Source: an uncultured Lachnospiraceae bacterium
GTDB lineage: Bacteria > Bacillota > Clostridia > Lachnospirales > Lachnospiraceae
Length of the DNA stretch: 64,000 nt
Assembly: GCA_944376125.1 (NCBI GenBank)
Contig: CALWBQ010000039.1
Coordinates: 113,952 to 177,951 of the forward strand
Direction: 5' to 3'
Positions 62,789 through 64,000 of the stretch are shown here, one piece after another (position 1 is the stretch's first letter; each line of letters begins with the position of its first letter). Made by a program: the position numbers and the translations under genes. Under the pieces are notes generated by a model, which ran no database searches, had not been told where the DNA came from, and saw nothing but the letters and a program-made list of their open reading frames with translations.

Positions 62789-63265
62789 TCACTCTGATTT
62801 CTTCCAGCCCTGCTCTTCTGCAATGGTTTTCAAGAGCCCCCTGCAGCCCTCCAAAATGTCCTGATATGTCTTTTCAAAATCTCCCGTATACCATGGATCC
62901 GCAATATCCCCAGATCGGCCTGCAAATTTCAGCAGCAGATGGATCTTGTGCTCCGGATCCCGCCCCACAATTCTCTCAATGTTCTTGATATTCCAATGAT
63001 CCATCCCTATAAGATAATCGTAATTCTCATAATCCTTTTTCGTCATCTGAACTGCATGTTTTTCCGCGGCGGAAATTCCCAGCCGCTTCAGGACCTCCCT
63101 TGTTCCCCTATGAACCGGATTGCCGATCTCCTCTGTGCTGGTGGCAGCCGAAGCGATCGCAAACCGATCGGCCAGTCCCTGCTTTCGGACCATGTCTTTT
63201 AAGATAAATTCTGCCATGGGCGAACGGCAGATATTGCCGTGGCAGATAAAAAGTATTCTAATCAT
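62789..63265 (-). CDS. Low-molecular-weight protein-tyrosine phosphatase
   Basis: 158 residues. The P-loop CHGNICRS near residues 9-16 gives C-x4/5-R catalysis, and the general acid Asp lies in IADPWYTGDF (~122). Full family length. It removes phosphate from tyrosine on proteins, or from arginine in some Firmicutes. AAGGAG precedes the ATG. It is the last chromosomal gene before the mobile element on the right and converges with sleC. Confidence 0.93.
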   Translation of the reverse strand: MIRILFICHGNICRSPMAEFILKDMVRKQGLADRFAIASAATSTEEIGNPVHRGTREVLKRLGISAAEKHAVQMTKKDYENYDYLIGMDHWNIKNIERIVGRDPEHKIHLLLKFAGRSGDIADPWYTGDFEKTYQDILEGCRGLLKTIAEEQGWKKSE

Positions 63266-63385
63266 CTATCTAAAACTCCTTGAATTTACTGTATTTCCTT
63301 GATTTATCGGTACTTTCCCTCGTTAGCTCTTTTCTCCTGTCCGTGGCATATCGTAGCATAAATTCGCACATCTTTTCCCTCAAAA

Positions 63386-63446
63386 GTAGTAAAAAAAGTA
63401 GTAAATTAAGGGCTGTTTCCCCATTTTACTACTCGGCATTTACTAC
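63386..63446. repeat. Four GTAGTAAA repeats at the element end
   Basis: GTAGTAAA at 63386-63393 and 63398-63405, and its complement TTTACTAC at 63425-63432 and 63439-63446. The last two overlap the integrase stop and 3' end. This looks like integrase arm-binding sites near an att end. The 163-bp gap 63266-63428 has no gene. Confidence 0.6.
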
Positions 63447-64000
63447 CCTTTTCAGTTCCTCTTTTGCGTCGTCGTAACCTATATGCGTGTATGTATTCAA
63501 GGTTACTCCAATGTCAGAGTGTCCCATAAGGTATTGTAGGGTTTTCGGGTTCATGCCGCTTTTCGCCATATTGGAACAAAAAGTATGTCTACAAACGTGC
63601 GGCGTAACTTTCGGCATTTGTACTTTATAAATACTGTTGTACTTCTCGCAGATATGCTGAAAATATTTTTCCCAGTGTAGAGCCACCATAGGCATATCGT
63701 TCTTATCCAAATATAAGAAACCGCATTTGCCGTCTATCATAGGCTCCACTCTCGGCTTCTTCCTGTTGGCAATAATCCGCTCAAAACACTCGTACACTTC
63801 ATCAGACATGGGAATTTCTCTTGTCCCGCAAGTGGTCTTTGTATCTTCAATCACATATTCCATGTTTCTTTTTCGTTGGAGCTGATGATTGACACTGATT
63901 TTTCTATTCTTCATATCAATATCCGCAAGTGTCAGTCCAACAAATTCAGAGATACGCAGCCCGGTCTTAAACAGAATATATATTCCCTCATAGTATCTGC
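63429..64000 (-). CDS. int: Tyrosine recombinase/integrase, Tn916/Tn1549 type (5' part outside window)
   Basis: The frame ends at 63429 and stays open to the window edge (190 codons seen). The first visible part reads TGLRISEFVGLTLADID, the catalytic Arg I region. PHVCRHTFCSNMAKSGMNPKTLQYLMGHSDIGVTLNTYTHIG follows with His-x-x-Arg and the catalytic Tyr. Sequence resembles Int of Tn916-like conjugative transposons, which integrate and excise the element as a circle. The gene lies at the element end facing outward at its 3' side, as in Tn916. Remaining element genes lie beyond the window. Confidence 0.93.
   Translation of the reverse strand, partial: RYYEGIYILFKTGLRISEFVGLTLADIDMKNRKISVNHQLQRKRNMEYVIEDTKTTCGTREIPMSDEVYECFERIIANRKKPRVEPMIDGKCGFLYLDKNDMPMVALHWEKYFQHICEKYNSIYKVQMPKVTPHVCRHTFCSNMAKSGMNPKTLQYLMGHSDIGVTLNTYTHIGYDDAKEELKRVVNAE

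Overview
The window looks like the chromosome of an anaerobic, spore-forming gut Firmicute, most likely a Lachnospiraceae (Clostridium cluster XIVa) member. Evidence: mid-range GC, strong GGAGG-type ribosome binding sites, sporulation and germination genes (SpoIID-type, SleB-type, SleC), an indolepyruvate ferredoxin oxidoreductase, ATP-type PEP carboxykinase and a Tn916/Tn1549-type integrase at the right edge. Most of the window is core metabolism in compact operons.

Layout. 1-5.3 kb: a truncated LytTR regulator, a small XRE regulator, azlCD amino-acid export, a PflA-like radical SAM protein, a lipoprotein and an ECF sigma/RsiV-like anti-sigma pair. 5.4-9.5 kb: tRNA-Val, a large SpoIID-domain protein, an AI-2E-type permease and a probable 6S RNA. 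9.6-14.2 kb: a hotdog thioesterase and a paaK-iorA-iorB-ACT operon for aryl-pyruvate to aryl-acetate metabolism. 14.2-20.4 kb: a small flavodoxin operon, a ROK regulator with an acetyltransferase, hflKC and a lipoprotein. 20.6-24.2 kb: the deo nucleoside catabolic operon and acylphosphatase. 24.3-32 kb: a second ECF sigma operon, a cytoplasmic-type pectinesterase, YhcH, SleB-like hydrolase, YbaK, rhodanese and glycogen phosphorylase. 32-43.7 kb: AraC regulator, proC, and a divergent LacI-controlled regulon (DUF3798 binding protein, two-permease ABC importer, amidohydrolase, YhcH, ketopantoate-reductase-like enzyme, cyclase-family hydrolase). 44-58.5 kb: leuCD with a LysR regulator, pckA, a P-type ATPase under a manganese riboswitch, ilvNC, a decayed GNAT gene and carAB. 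58.8-62.7 kb: a split sleC. 62.8-64 kb: a low-molecular-weight phosphatase and the end of an integrative conjugative element.

The most striking feature is the split sleC. The spore-cortex lytic enzyme gene is cut in two by a 2,645-bp element that carries a large serine recombinase, a tRNA-Glu and one small opposite-strand ORF. The same 5-bp core TGACC (within TTGG[A/C]TGACC) sits at both junctions in the same reading frame. Precise excision would rebuild one uninterrupted 421-residue SleC (SpoIID-like domain plus peptidoglycan-binding domain). This is the architecture of the skin element in sigK, and suggests developmental DNA excision controlling a germination enzyme. Excision itself cannot be seen from the sequence.

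Other notable items are a yybP-ykoY manganese riboswitch whose terminator can be traced in full, a 65-nt palindromic repeat present in two convergent intergenic gaps 33 kb apart, LacI operators straddling a promoter in the divergent catabolic cluster, and a Shine-Dalgarno-masking hairpin in front of the XRE regulator.
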